NCBI GenBank assembly: GCA_039182715.1
Contig: JBCDBY010000088.1
Location: forward strand, 1 to 15,135
DNA: 15,135 nt
Origin: JBCDBY01 sp039182715
GTDB taxonomy: Bacteria > Planctomycetota > PLA2
Reading direction: 5' to 3'
In this document: positions 1-7,304 of the stretch, piece by piece
Layout of the letters: the number at the start of each line of letters is the position of its first letter
Position numbering within the stretch: the first letter of the stretch is position 1
Program-made: the position numbers and the translations under genes
The notes under the pieces: model-generated
The model's input: only the letters and a program-made list of their open reading frames with translations
Told to the model about the DNA's origin: nothing
The model's database searches: none

Positions 1-2
1 CC

Positions 3-926
3 GACGAGGGCGGCGACGCGGCGCCGGCCGCGGAGAAGCCGCGCAAGCGCTACGTGTTTACCGAGAGCGCCAGCGCCGCCAAGCTCAAGGACGTCAAGTG
101 GGAGACGGCGGGCGACGCGTTCCACAAGCTGATGCCGCTCCTGCTCGAGGCCAACGAGATCCAGCACGGTCGCAAGGAGATGCGCCCGCAGTTCATGGCC
201 GACATCTTCGCCGCCATCAGCCCGCTCTACTCCGTCGGCACGCAGATCGACGAGCAGGGCGTCGCGTGGACCAGCCCGGTGGTGCAGATCAACATGCTGG
301 CCGCCACGCTCATGAGCGCCGGGCAGCCGGTGCAGGAGAGCCAGTTCGAGCCGCTCAACGCCGTCGGGTCCCGCTTCGTCGAAGCGGACGCCCAGCGCCT
401 CGCGCGCTACGCCGACGACACGCTCGCGCTGCGCAAGCGCGTCGACGCCTCGCAGCTCCTCGGCCGCCTCTACGCGGAGATCGAACCGGTGCTCAACGAG
501 GCGCAGCGCGCCGTGCTCTGGCCGCCGGCGGTGCGCGGCATCGTCAACCTCGACCCGTTCTCCGCGGGCGCGGGTTGGGACGAGTACATGCAGATGATGG
601 CGCACGGCGGCCGCGACGCGCTGCAGACCAAGATGGTCGCGCACTTCACCTCGGAACTGGAGCTTCCCGAGGACCAGGTCGTGTTGCTCAAGCAGATCGT
701 CGGCGCCTGGGTGCAGGCGCTGCCCGACGCCTTCGTGCTCGCCAAGACCGAAGGCCCCGCCGCCCGCGACGTCGACATGCAGAAGACGACGCGCGTGCTG
801 GCCGCCGCCGAACACCAGGTCCGCCTGATGCAGAGCGTGCGCACGGGACTCCAGTTGACGAAGGGCCAATTGGAGGCCCTCGTGGAGATGGACTACGTGC
901 TGGTGCCGGTTCTGCGGAAGGGCTAG
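3..926 (+). CDS. Hypothetical protein, 5'-truncated at window edge
   Basis: The reading frame is open from the first complete codon at position 3 to a TAG at 924-926, so the true start lies outside the window. A GTG at 54 is possible but unlikely, because the frame upstream continues with an Ala/Pro/Lys-rich stretch (AAPAAEKPRKRY) that looks like an interdomain linker. The visible ~307 residues are soluble in character, probably mostly helical, and have no membrane segment or signal peptide. I see no catalytic motif I recognise. Segments such as KLMPLLLEANEIQHGRKEMR and the C-terminal LTKGQLEALVEMDYVLVPVL suggest packed amphipathic helices. It converges on asnS with an inverted repeat between them. 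The function is unknown, but the reading frame is confident. Confidence 0.8.
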   Translation, partial: DEGGDAAPAAEKPRKRYVFTESASAAKLKDVKWETAGDAFHKLMPLLLEANEIQHGRKEMRPQFMADIFAAISPLYSVGTQIDEQGVAWTSPVVQINMLAATLMSAGQPVQESQFEPLNAVGSRFVEADAQRLARYADDTLALRKRVDASQLLGRLYAEIEPVLNEAQRAVLWPPAVRGIVNLDPFSAGAGWDEYMQMMAHGGRDALQTKMVAHFTSELELPEDQVVLLKQIVGAWVQALPDAFVLAKTEGPAARDVDMQKTTRVLAAAEHQVRLMQSVRTGLQLTKGQLEALVEMDYVLVPVLRKG

Positions 927-931
927 GAGCT

Positions 932-971
932 AGGAGCCAGGGGCAGGGGCACGCAAGCGCCCCTGGCTCCT
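932..971. terminator. Perfect 13-bp inverted repeat between convergent genes
   Basis: AGGAGCCAGGGGC (932-944) and its exact reverse complement (959-971) flank a 14-nt spacer. An inner alternative pairs AGGGGC (945-950) with GCCCCT (959-964). The repeat fills the 51-bp gap between the stop of the first gene (926) and the stop of asnS on the other strand (978), where a bidirectional terminator is expected. Neither strand has a T-run after the stem, so it is not a canonical intrinsic terminator. It may be a U-tract-less terminator or an RNA 3'-end stabiliser. Confidence 0.6.
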
Positions 972-977
972 GGCCCG

Positions 978-2270
978 CTACGGATAAATGCGATAGATCG
1001 TCCGCGGGAACGGAATCGCCTCCCGCACGTGCTGGAGTCCGCAGACCCAGCTCACCACACGCTCGAGCCCCAGGCCGTAGCCCGCGTGCGGCACCGAGCC
1101 GTACTTGCGCAGGTCTAGGTACCAGTCGAACGCCTCGCGCGGGAGCTCGTGCTTGTCGATCTGGCTTTCGAGGAACGCCTGATCGGTCGCGCGCTCTCCG
1201 CCGCCCACGATTTCGCCGTACCCCTCCGGCGCAATCATGTCGACGCCGAGCGCCCAGCGATCATCGCTCTCGTCGCGCTTCATGTAGAAGGCCTTCACCT
1301 CGTGCGGCCAGTGGGTGATCAGGAGCGGCTTGTCGTAGCCCTCCATGATCGCGTCCTCGTCCGGCGCGCCGAGGTCGTCGCCGAACTTGAAGTCGGTCTT
1401 GTCCGCGAGGATCTTCGCCGCCTCCTCGTACCGCAGGCGGGGGAACGGCGGCACGATCGCTTCCAGCTTCGAGACGTCGCGCTCGAGCGCGTCGAGGTCG
1501 TCGCGGTTCTCCTCGAGCACGCGCGACACGATCGCCGCGACGGTGCCCTCGGCGAGATCCATGGCGTCCTCGAGCGTGGCGTACGCCATCTCCGGCTCGA
1601 GCATCCAGAACTCGGTCAGGTGCTTGCGCGTCTTGCTCTTCTCCGCGCGGAACGCGGGGCCGAGGCAGTAGACCTTGCCCAGCGCCATCGCCGCCGCCTC
1701 CATGTAGAGCTGGCCCGACTGCGTCAGGTAGGCCTTCTGCTCGTCCATGTACTCGACTTCGAAGAGCGTGCTGGTGCCCTCGCACGCGTTCGGCGTGAAC
1801 ATCGGCGCGTCGACGTTGATGAATCCGCGTCCGTGCAGGTAGTCGCGGATCGCGCGGATGATCGTGTCGCGGATGCGCAGCGTCGCGGTGGGGCGCTTGG
1901 AGCGCAGCCACAGGTGCCGGTTGGTCAGCAGGAAGTCGGCGCCGTGGTCCTGCTTGCCGAGCGGGTAGTCCGCCGACCCGCCGACCAGCTCGAACGCGCT
2001 CGCCCGCAGCTCGACGCCGCCCGGCGCACGCTCGTCGAGCCGCACCTCGCCGGTGACGCGCAGCGAGCACTCCTGCGCCAGCTGCCCGGCGCTCTCGAAG
2101 AGCGCTTCGTCCACGTCCGCCTTCGGCACGATGCCCTGCACGATGCCGGTGCCGTCCCGCACGAGCAGGAAGTGGATCTTCTTCGAGGAGCGCCGGTTGT
2201 AGAGCCAGCCCTGGACGGTGACCGTCTCGCCGGCGTGTTCCTTGAGATCGCGAATCGCAACGATGGACAT
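978..2270 (-). CDS. asnS: Asparaginyl-tRNA synthetase
   Basis: This cytoplasmic class IIb aminoacyl-tRNA synthetase charges tRNA-Asn with asparagine using ATP. The 430-residue length is close to that of short archaeal/Thermus-like AsnRS. An N-terminal OB-fold anticodon-binding domain lies around residues 15-100 (VTVQGWLYNRRSSKKIHF). Class II motif 2 is at about 207-230 (FRAEKSKTRKHLTEFWMLEP), and the FRAE start favours AsnRS over the FRDED of AspRS. ITHWPHEVKAFYMKRD (318-333) is typical of AsnRS. Motif 3 is GYGLGLERVVSW (397-408), and the ending PFPRTIYRIYP is the usual AsnRS C terminus. The start is ATG with a good Shine-Dalgarno sequence (GAGAGG on the minus strand, 2276-2281) 5 nt upstream. 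It is last in a minus-strand operon, 21 bp after ruvA. No break or missing motif is seen. Confidence 0.96.
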   Translation of the reverse strand: MSIVAIRDLKEHAGETVTVQGWLYNRRSSKKIHFLLVRDGTGIVQGIVPKADVDEALFESAGQLAQECSLRVTGEVRLDERAPGGVELRASAFELVGGSADYPLGKQDHGADFLLTNRHLWLRSKRPTATLRIRDTIIRAIRDYLHGRGFINVDAPMFTPNACEGTSTLFEVEYMDEQKAYLTQSGQLYMEAAAMALGKVYCLGPAFRAEKSKTRKHLTEFWMLEPEMAYATLEDAMDLAEGTVAAIVSRVLEENRDDLDALERDVSKLEAIVPPFPRLRYEEAAKILADKTDFKFGDDLGAPDEDAIMEGYDKPLLITHWPHEVKAFYMKRDESDDRWALGVDMIAPEGYGEIVGGGERATDQAFLESQIDKHELPREAFDWYLDLRKYGSVPHAGYGLGLERVVSWVCGLQHVREAIPFPRTIYRIYP

Positions 2271-2291
2271 GGATACCTCTCGGTCAGCAGT

Positions 2292-2858
2292 CTACGGACG
2301 CAACGCCTGTCGGACGATTTCCTCGAGCTCGAGGCCGTCGCCTTCGACCTGCTCGACCCGCTTCTCCGCCTCCGCGCGCGGCAGGCCGAGCGAGCAGAGC
2401 GCCAGCACCGCGTCGGCGCGCACGGCCCCGAGCCCGCCCGTCGGTGGCGTCGGCACGCCCTTGGCCAGCTTGTCACGCAGCTCGACGATGACGCGCTCGG
2501 CGGTGCGCTTGCCGATGCCCTTCACGCGCGTCAGCAGCGCCGCGTCCCCGCTCGCGATATGGCTCGCAAGGACGGCCGCTTCGTACGCGCTGAGCAGCCC
2601 GAGCGCGGCGGCGGGCCCCACGCCGGAGACGGCGAGCAGCTGGCGGAAGAGGTGGCGCTCGGTCTCGGTCGCGAAGCCGAACAGCTCGGCGCGGTCGTCG
2701 CGCACGAGGTGGTGGGCGAAGAGCACGGTGTTGCCCTCCGGCGGCACCGCGGCGTGCGTCGAGGCGGAAACCTGCAGGCGATAGCCCACGCCGGCGGTCT
2801 CCAAAACGACGGCGCCGTCGTTCCGGGAAACGACGGCGCCGCGAATGAATTCGTACAC
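2292..2858 (-). CDS. ruvA: Holliday junction DNA helicase subunit RuvA
   Basis: RuvA binds four-way DNA junctions as a tetramer and loads the RuvB motor for branch migration in recombinational repair. The 188-residue protein has the three RuvA regions: an N-terminal OB-like domain (MYEFIRGAVVSR to about 62, with VGYRLQV), two helix-hairpin-helix motifs (VSGVGPAAAL at 77-86 and VKGIGKRTAERVIVEL at 112-127), and after a Pro/Gly linker a small C-terminal UBA-like domain (about 146-188) that contacts RuvB. The start is GTG, 7 nt after the stop of the upstream TPR/alpha-CTD gene, with no clear ribosome-binding site, so translational coupling is likely. Neither ruvB nor ruvC is next to it; asnS follows instead. 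Confidence 0.95.
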   Translation of the reverse strand: MYEFIRGAVVSRNDGAVVLETAGVGYRLQVSASTHAAVPPEGNTVLFAHHLVRDDRAELFGFATETERHLFRQLLAVSGVGPAAALGLLSAYEAAVLASHIASGDAALLTRVKGIGKRTAERVIVELRDKLAKGVPTPPTGGLGAVRADAVLALCSLGLPRAEAEKRVEQVEGDGLELEEIVRQALRP

Positions 2859-2865
2859 GGTTCGA

Positions 2866-4224
2866 CTACTTGCGCAGGGCGAGGCCGAGCGCGGCCAGCT
2901 TCGTTCGGAGCTCCGCGAGGCTGGTCTGGCCGAAGTTCTTCGTCTTGAGCAGGTCCGACTCGGAGTAGTTGAGCAGTTCGCCGACGGTCTGCACGCTGAG
3001 CAGCGACATGCACTTGCTCGAGCGGACGCTCAGGTCGAGATCGGCGATCGGCGTGCCGAGCTTCGCCGCACCCTCGCCCTCGACCGCCGGCATGGCGGCC
3101 GCGCCGGGCACGTCGGGCATGGCCGGAATGTCCGGCATCTCATCCACCTCGGGGGCCACCACGATGACCTCCTCGCGGCGCATGCCGAGACGCAGGCCCT
3201 TCGAGCCGAGGATGTCCTTGATCTCCTGCAGGCTCGTCTCGCCGAAGTTCTTGTAGGAGAGCAGCTCCGCCTCGGTGCGCTGGATGAGGTCGCCCAGCGT
3301 ACGAATGCTCATCTTCGCGAGGCAGTTGCGCGAACGCACCGACAGCTCGAAGTCGGTGACCGGCGTCTGCAGCAGCTGGTTGCGACGGTCCTCCTTGCGC
3401 TCGAGGTCGTCGTCGACCACCATCGAAACGCTCGAGTCCGCGTCGCGCATGAACGCCTTGGCGCGCGGGTGGGTCGGGTCGCTGCGCAGCACCTGGCGGT
3501 AGCACTCCGACGCCTTCTTGTACTCGCCCTTGTCCTCGTACAGCACGCCGAGGTTGACGAGCACGTTGACGCGCGTCGGCTTCGCGTGGCGCGCGCGCTC
3601 GTAGAGCATGATCGCCGCGTCGTCGTCGCCGGCCAGATCGTGCTGGTAGGCGAGACGGAAGAGCGAGTCGACGTGCTCCGGATCCTGCACGAGCGCGCTC
3701 TGGTACTGGCGCTCCGCCTGGTCGTATTCGCCGTCCGCCTCGGCGATCGTGCCGAGGACGTAGAGCACCTGCGCGCGGTCCTGCTGATCGACGAGCTCGC
3801 CGAGCGTCTCGCGCGCGTCGTCGCCGCGGCCGAGCAGCGCGAGCAGCGCCGCCAGCTGCAGACGGGCGCGCTCGTCGCGCGGCTCCATCGACACGGTCTT
3901 CTCGAACGCGGCCAGCGCCGCGATCGGGTCGTTCTGGTAGAGCTCGGCCAGTCCCCAGAGGAACTGCACGCGGTGCGACTCGCCCTTCGAGGCGTAGGGG
4001 CCGACCTCCTCGTCGTTGCCGAGGATGAAGTGCGCCACGGCGCGGCGTGAGGCCAGCGTCGGGTCGTTCTCGGCGTCCATGACGGCCGTGCCCTCGACGC
4101 GGTTCTTCAGGCCGCGGCGCAGTTGGGTGTCGCTCTCGGCGCGGAGGCGCAGCTGCATCGCCTCGCCGACATCGGCGACCGCGCCATCGAGGGCGCGATC
4201 GAGATCCATAGTGGGTTCGATCAT
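2866..4224 (-). CDS. TPR protein with two C-terminal RNA polymerase alpha-CTD-type domains
   Basis: The 452-residue protein has tetratricopeptide-like helical repeats (about 84-250, e.g. LVNLGVLYEDKGEYKKASEC) followed by two domains that closely resemble the RNA polymerase alpha-subunit C-terminal domain. Copy 1 (about 288-348) contains ELSVRSRNCLAKM, GDLIQRTEAELL and NFGETSLQEIKDIL. It keeps the equivalents of E. coli alpha R265, N268, C269, G296, S299 and E302 (here R297, N300, C301, G328, S331, E334). Copy 2 (about 391-452) keeps R401, C405, G432, S435 and E438 but has Lys at the N268 position. A Pro/Met/Ala-rich linker joins the copies. No alpha N-terminal assembly domain is present, so this is not rpoA. 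A role in binding UP-element-like DNA or transcription factors is inferred. The ATG has GGGAG 11 nt upstream (minus strand, 4236-4240). It is first in the operon with ruvA and asnS. Confidence 0.88.
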   Translation of the reverse strand: MIEPTMDLDRALDGAVADVGEAMQLRLRAESDTQLRRGLKNRVEGTAVMDAENDPTLASRRAVAHFILGNDEEVGPYASKGESHRVQFLWGLAELYQNDPIAALAAFEKTVSMEPRDERARLQLAALLALLGRGDDARETLGELVDQQDRAQVLYVLGTIAEADGEYDQAERQYQSALVQDPEHVDSLFRLAYQHDLAGDDDAAIMLYERARHAKPTRVNVLVNLGVLYEDKGEYKKASECYRQVLRSDPTHPRAKAFMRDADSSVSMVVDDDLERKEDRRNQLLQTPVTDFELSVRSRNCLAKMSIRTLGDLIQRTEAELLSYKNFGETSLQEIKDILGSKGLRLGMRREEVIVVAPEVDEMPDIPAMPDVPGAAAMPAVEGEGAAKLGTPIADLDLSVRSSKCMSLLSVQTVGELLNYSESDLLKTKNFGQTSLAELRTKLAALGLALRK

Positions 4225-4338
4225 TCGGTTTTCTGCTCCCGTACGCGTGGGATTCGATCCCCCCGCGCAAGCCTTCCATTAGACTCGATCCGTCAACCGC
4301 TGGACCGTCCCCACGCGCCCATACCCTTGGGGGCGCAC
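4225..4338. promoter_or_regulatory. Divergent intergenic region between the ruvA operon and murA
   Basis: The 114-bp spacer separates two divergently transcribed start codons and must supply both promoters or leaders. I could not fit a convincing -35/-10 pair on either strand. On the minus strand a TTGACG occurs, but no -10 lies about 17 nt downstream. The visible elements are the ribosome-binding sites: CTCCC at 4236-4240 (GGGAG for the minus gene) and GGGGG at 4329-4333 before murA. A small inverted repeat (4249-4262) is also present. The promoter assignment rests only on gene orientation. Confidence 0.4.
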
Positions 4339-5610
4339 ATGGATAAATTCGAGATCGACGGCGGGGTCCGGCTGGAGGGCTCCGTGCCCGTCGCGGGCGC
4401 CAAGAATGCCGCCCTGCCCATCCTGGCCGCCACCCTGCTCTGCGAGGGCCCCTCGGTCATCGAGGGCGTCCCCGATCTGCGCGATATCCGCACCATGATC
4501 TCGCTGCTGCGCGAGTTGGGGTGCGACGTCGAGCGGGTGGGCGAGGACCTCCACATCGAGGTCCGGGACGACGCGCCGTTCGAGGCGCCGTACCGCATCG
4601 TCAAGCAGATGCGGGCCAGCTTCAGCGTGCTCGGCCCGCTGCTGGCGCGACGCGGACGCGGCTCGGTCTCGATGCCGGGCGGATGCAACCTGGGCCTGCG
4701 CCCGGTCGATCTGCACCTCAAGGGCCTGCGCGCCCTCGGCGCCACCATCGACGTGACGGGCGGCTACGTCCGCGCCACCGGCCCGATGCGCGGCGAGGAG
4801 GTCTTCCTCCAGGGCTCGTTCGGGTCGACCGTGCTCGGCACCGCGAACGTCATGTCGGCCGCGACGCTCTCGACCGGCACGACGGTCATCGAGGGCGCCG
4901 CGTGCGAGCCGGAGATCATCGATCTCGCGCACTTCCTCGTCCGCTGCGGCGCCCGCATCGAGGGCATCGGCAGCCCGCGCCTCGTCATCGAGGGCGTCGA
5001 CCGGCTCGAAGGCTGCCGCTGGCGCGTCATTCCCGACCGCATGGAGGCGGGCACGCTCATGGCGGCGGCCGCGATCACGGGCGGCGACGTCACGCTGGAG
5101 CACGCCGATCCCCAGCACATGGGCGCGGTCGTCGAGGCGCTGCGCAGCCTCGGCGCCGGCGTCGAGAAGATCAACGGCGGCGACCGCAAGGCGATGCGCG
5201 TCTTCGGCCCCGAGCGCCCGCAGCCGCTCGACCTGACCACGCTGCCCTACCCCGGATTTCCGACCGACCTGCAGGCGCCCTTCGCATCGATCCTCGTGCG
5301 TGCCCAGGGCATGAGCGTCGTCACCGAGAAGATCTACCCGGAGCGATTCATGCACGTCGCCGAGCTCATGCGCATGGGGGCGGAGATTCGCAAGCAGGGC
5401 CCGAGCACGATCATCCAGGGCGTGCCGGAGCTCTCCGGCGCCGAGGTCATGGCGAGCGACATTCGCGGCGGCGCCAGCCTGCTCGTCGCGGCGCTGGCCG
5501 CCCAGGGCACCTCGGAAGTGCACCGCGTCTATCACGTGGATCGCGGCTACGAACGCATCGAGGACAAGATTACTCGCCTCGGAGGCCGGATTCGGCGTAT
5601 ACAGGAGTAG
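4339..5610 (+). CDS. murA: UDP-N-acetylglucosamine 1-carboxyvinyltransferase (MurA)
   Basis: MurA transfers enolpyruvate from PEP to UDP-GlcNAc, the first committed step of cytoplasmic peptidoglycan precursor synthesis. The 423 residues match the family length. Visible signatures are the PEP/substrate Lys-Asn pair in AGAKNAALPIL (K22, N23), the catalytic-loop cysteine in MPGGCNLGLRPVDLH (C116, equivalent to E. coli C115, so the Cys form targeted by fosfomycin), YPGFPTDLQAPF with the general-base Asp (D310), and a C-terminal DIRGGASLLVAAL / YHVDRGYERIEDK block containing R402. The frame is open further upstream, but ATG 4339 was chosen because it has a GGGGG purine run 5 nt upstream and because MDKFEIDGG aligns with the family N terminus. 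It leads a plus-strand cluster; the next gene starts 37 nt downstream. Confidence 0.96.
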   Translation: MDKFEIDGGVRLEGSVPVAGAKNAALPILAATLLCEGPSVIEGVPDLRDIRTMISLLRELGCDVERVGEDLHIEVRDDAPFEAPYRIVKQMRASFSVLGPLLARRGRGSVSMPGGCNLGLRPVDLHLKGLRALGATIDVTGGYVRATGPMRGEEVFLQGSFGSTVLGTANVMSAATLSTGTTVIEGAACEPEIIDLAHFLVRCGARIEGIGSPRLVIEGVDRLEGCRWRVIPDRMEAGTLMAAAAITGGDVTLEHADPQHMGAVVEALRSLGAGVEKINGGDRKAMRVFGPERPQPLDLTTLPYPGFPTDLQAPFASILVRAQGMSVVTEKIYPERFMHVAELMRMGAEIRKQGPSTIIQGVPELSGAEVMASDIRGGASLLVAALAAQGTSEVHRVYHVDRGYERIEDKITRLGGRIRRIQE

Positions 5611-5646
5611 CCAGCGCGGGTTGGGCGACTGGTCCGGGGAGTCCGA

Positions 5647-6273
5647 GTGCGCCCTTTCCTGATCTCCGTCATCGTTCTTCAGTGCGTCGTCCTGCTGGGC
5701 GGCGCGATCGGCTTTCTCCTGTTCGGGGAGACGCTCCGCGTTCCACCGCCGACCTCACCCGCGTTCACGCCGCCCGCCTACGGTGCCGTGATCGGCGACT
5801 GGGTGCGCTACCGCCGCATTGACCCCGACGACCCGAACTCCGACCTCGGCTACGTCACCTACACCGTCGAGCACGCGCGCGTCCTCAAGAACAGTGGGCT
5901 CGGCGTCGACCTCATCGTGCGCATGCAGGAGGTCTCGGCCGACGGCAAGGAGCGGACCCGTCGCGTGCGGGTCCAGCCCCGGCTGCTCGACCACGGCTTC
6001 CTGCCGCCCACGTTCCGGGAGCTGGAGGAGGAGGACGTACCGGGCGCCAAGCCGGTCGTGCGCACCATCCGGACCGCCGACGTCGACGGCAAGCCCGGCT
6101 TCGAGATCGAGACCGTGCGCCCGCGCGAGGGCCGAACCGAGGTCTCGGAGCGACTTTGGGTACGGCCCGACGTGCCGGTGTTCGGCGTCTACCGCTGGGA
6201 GCGGGACGACGAGATCTGGGTCCGGCTCGGCGGCGACCGCGCCAAGACCCGCCAGGTGAAGGAGATCGGATGA
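5647..6273 (+). CDS. Membrane-anchored hypothetical protein
   Basis: The GTG start has GGGGAG (5635-5640) about 6 nt upstream. The 208-residue product begins with one hydrophobic helix (about residues 3-26, FLISVIVLQCVVLLGG) and then a Pro-rich linker (VPPPTSPAFTPPAY). The remaining ~165 residues are polar, probably mainly beta-strand and extracytoplasmic: GDWVRYR, GYVTYTVEHARVL, SERLWVRPDVPVFGVYRWE. The alternating charged and hydrophobic strands could form a beta-sandwich or lipocalin-like fold, but I recognise no family. It overlaps the next gene by 4 bases (ATGA, 6270-6273), which implies coupled translation and a shared role with that second single-pass protein. Its position after murA suggests an envelope role, by inference only. 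Confidence 0.8.
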   Translation: MRPFLISVIVLQCVVLLGGAIGFLLFGETLRVPPPTSPAFTPPAYGAVIGDWVRYRRIDPDDPNSDLGYVTYTVEHARVLKNSGLGVDLIVRMQEVSADGKERTRRVRVQPRLLDHGFLPPTFRELEEEDVPGAKPVVRTIRTADVDGKPGFEIETVRPREGRTEVSERLWVRPDVPVFGVYRWERDDEIWVRLGGDRAKTRQVKEIG

Positions 6274-6923
6274 GCACGCGCCGACTCGCCTTCACCGCGC
6301 TCTTTCTCGGCGCGCTCATCGGACTGCTCGCGGTTTCCGGCCTGCATCGACTCGGCCGGCTCTTCCCGCCGGAGCGTCCGCAGTGGGAGTTCACCAACCA
6401 TATGCTCGACGCTCCGCTGGGGCTCGAGTGCATGCTGCGGCCCGGTCGTGTCGACCAGGGCCTGATCAAGTACTGGATGGTGCGCCGTTTCGACGAGCCC
6501 GATCCCGCCTCGATCGGCACCGGGCCCGGCGATGAGGTCAGCCGCTATCCGCACGTGCGCGCGGCGCTCTCCACCAAGCAGCCCGATGAGGAGGGCTGGT
6601 TCTTCGAGGGCGTGCGCTACTTCCCGTACCGCCAGCTGGGGGCGATGACCGCCAACGAGTGGTTGGAACGCATCGAGCTGGTCCGCGAGGTGGGGGAGGA
6701 CGGAGTCCGCAGCCGTCCCATGCTCGTGGTGCGCTTCGGCATGCAGGGCGGCGCGGAGAGCCGCTACTTCTATGACCCCGATCGGACCGAGGAGGAAACG
6801 CAGGCCACCGGGCTCGGCTGGGAGCGGCTGGAACGCCACGCGCCCGCGCAGGAGTCGGAGGTCTACTACCTGCAGCCGGCGGGATTCCGCGAGCCGCCGC
6901 CGATCCGCGACGACCGCAAGTAG
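6270..6923 (+). CDS. Membrane-anchored hypothetical protein
   Basis: The 217-residue product starts at ATG 6270, overlapping the previous stop. The frame is open further upstream, but that stretch lies inside the preceding gene and reads as a low-complexity Arg/Gly/Pro shadow. After MSTRR a hydrophobic segment (about 6-25, LAFTALFLGALIGLLAVSGL) forms a signal anchor. The rest is a soluble extracytoplasmic domain with aromatic-rich strands (GWFFEGVRYFPYRQLG, AESRYFYDPDRTEEE, VYYLQPAGF). No conserved catalytic motif is seen and I do not recognise the family. It shares topology with the gene upstream (short cytoplasmic N terminus, one helix, beta-rich domain), and the pair may act together. The small M-domain gene begins 2 nt after its stop. 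Confidence 0.8.
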   Translation: MSTRRLAFTALFLGALIGLLAVSGLHRLGRLFPPERPQWEFTNHMLDAPLGLECMLRPGRVDQGLIKYWMVRRFDEPDPASIGTGPGDEVSRYPHVRAALSTKQPDEEGWFFEGVRYFPYRQLGAMTANEWLERIELVREVGEDGVRSRPMLVVRFGMQGGAESRYFYDPDRTEEETQATGLGWERLERHAPAQESEVYYLQPAGFREPPPIRDDRK

Positions 6924-6925
6924 AG

Positions 6926-7270
6926 ATGTCGGAGCGCAGGTTCACCAAGACCTACAACCTGGACGACATGCTCGCGCAGTTCGAGCAGGTCCGGAAGATG
7001 GGTTCGATGCGCGATCGGATCAACCAGCTGCCCAAGCGGCTCGCGGCGGACCTCCGGGACCAGGAAATCGACGACCGGGAGGTGATTCGCCAGTGCGCGA
7101 TCATCCAGTCGATGACCGCGGCCGAGCGTCGGATGCCGGAGGAGATTCATCGCCCGCGACGCGCCCGCATCGCGCGCGGCAGCGGGACGTCGGTCGAGGA
7201 GGTCGACGAGCTGCTCCGCTCATTCCTGGCGATGCTCCGGCAGATGCGCCGCCTCCGGGGCGACGGGTAG
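6926..7270 (+). CDS. Free-standing Ffh/SRP54 M-domain protein (partial ffh paralogue)
   Basis: The 114-residue protein corresponds to most of the M domain of the ffh encoded about 0.5 kb downstream, without the N and G (GTPase) domains. By hand alignment about 82 of 110 positions match Ffh residues 321-430 with no gaps. The SRP RNA-binding motif RRARIARGSGTSV (residues 78-90) is identical to Ffh 396-408. Several finger-loop-region positions become charged or polar (Ffh L349 to R, K351 to N, K352 to Q, G362 to R). The Met/Lys-rich tail of Ffh (about 430-463) is absent. It has its own ATG and TAG and an intact frame, and follows the preceding stop by 2 nt, so it is probably co-transcribed with the membrane genes. 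The upstream ribosome-binding site is weak. It could be a regulator or competitor for SRP RNA, or a decaying duplicate. Confidence 0.85.
   Translation: MSERRFTKTYNLDDMLAQFEQVRKMGSMRDRINQLPKRLAADLRDQEIDDREVIRQCAIIQSMTAAERRMPEEIHRPRRARIARGSGTSVEEVDELLRSFLAMLRQMRRLRGDG
6940..7117 (+). repeat. Duplicated M-domain segment, copy 1 (partner 8361-8538)
   Basis: This is a direct repeat with a 1421-bp offset. Positions 6940-7014 are base-for-base identical to 8361-8435. By hand count the 178-bp block has 9 mismatches (about 95% identity). The homology continues to about 7255 at clearly lower identity, with many silent differences, so there is an abrupt similarity boundary near 7117. The pattern suggests recent duplication or gene conversion limited to this block. 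Confidence 0.9.
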
Positions 7271-7304
7271 GGCGCCCCCGACCGGGCGAGTCGGAAACGC
7301 AGTT

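Noticed and set aside
932..971. 13-bp inverted repeat as a transposon end or attachment site
   Set aside because: There is no second copy, transposase or target duplication in the window, and its place between convergent stops fits a terminator.
1149..2948. Long plus-strand open frame (about 600 codons) opposite asnS and ruvA
   Set aside because: It is antisense to two firmly identified genes, reads as Arg/Leu/Ala/Val-rich low-information protein, and is the usual by-product of high-GC codon bias.
2845..4050. Long plus-strand open frame opposite the TPR/alpha-CTD gene
   Set aside because: It is antisense to a gene with clear domain homology, and its Leu/Arg/Val/His-rich composition is typical of GC-rich shadow frames.
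4249..4262. GGGATTCGATCCC resembles a tRNA T-arm in the divergent spacer
   Set aside because: No acceptor, D or anticodon arms can be placed on either strand, and the 5-bp T-stem does not pair properly with a TTC-centred loop.
6926..7270. Calling the M-domain ORF a pseudogene
   Set aside because: The frame is intact with its own start and stop, and silent substitutions predominate over the RNA-binding motif, which argues for selection on the protein; expression is still unproven.
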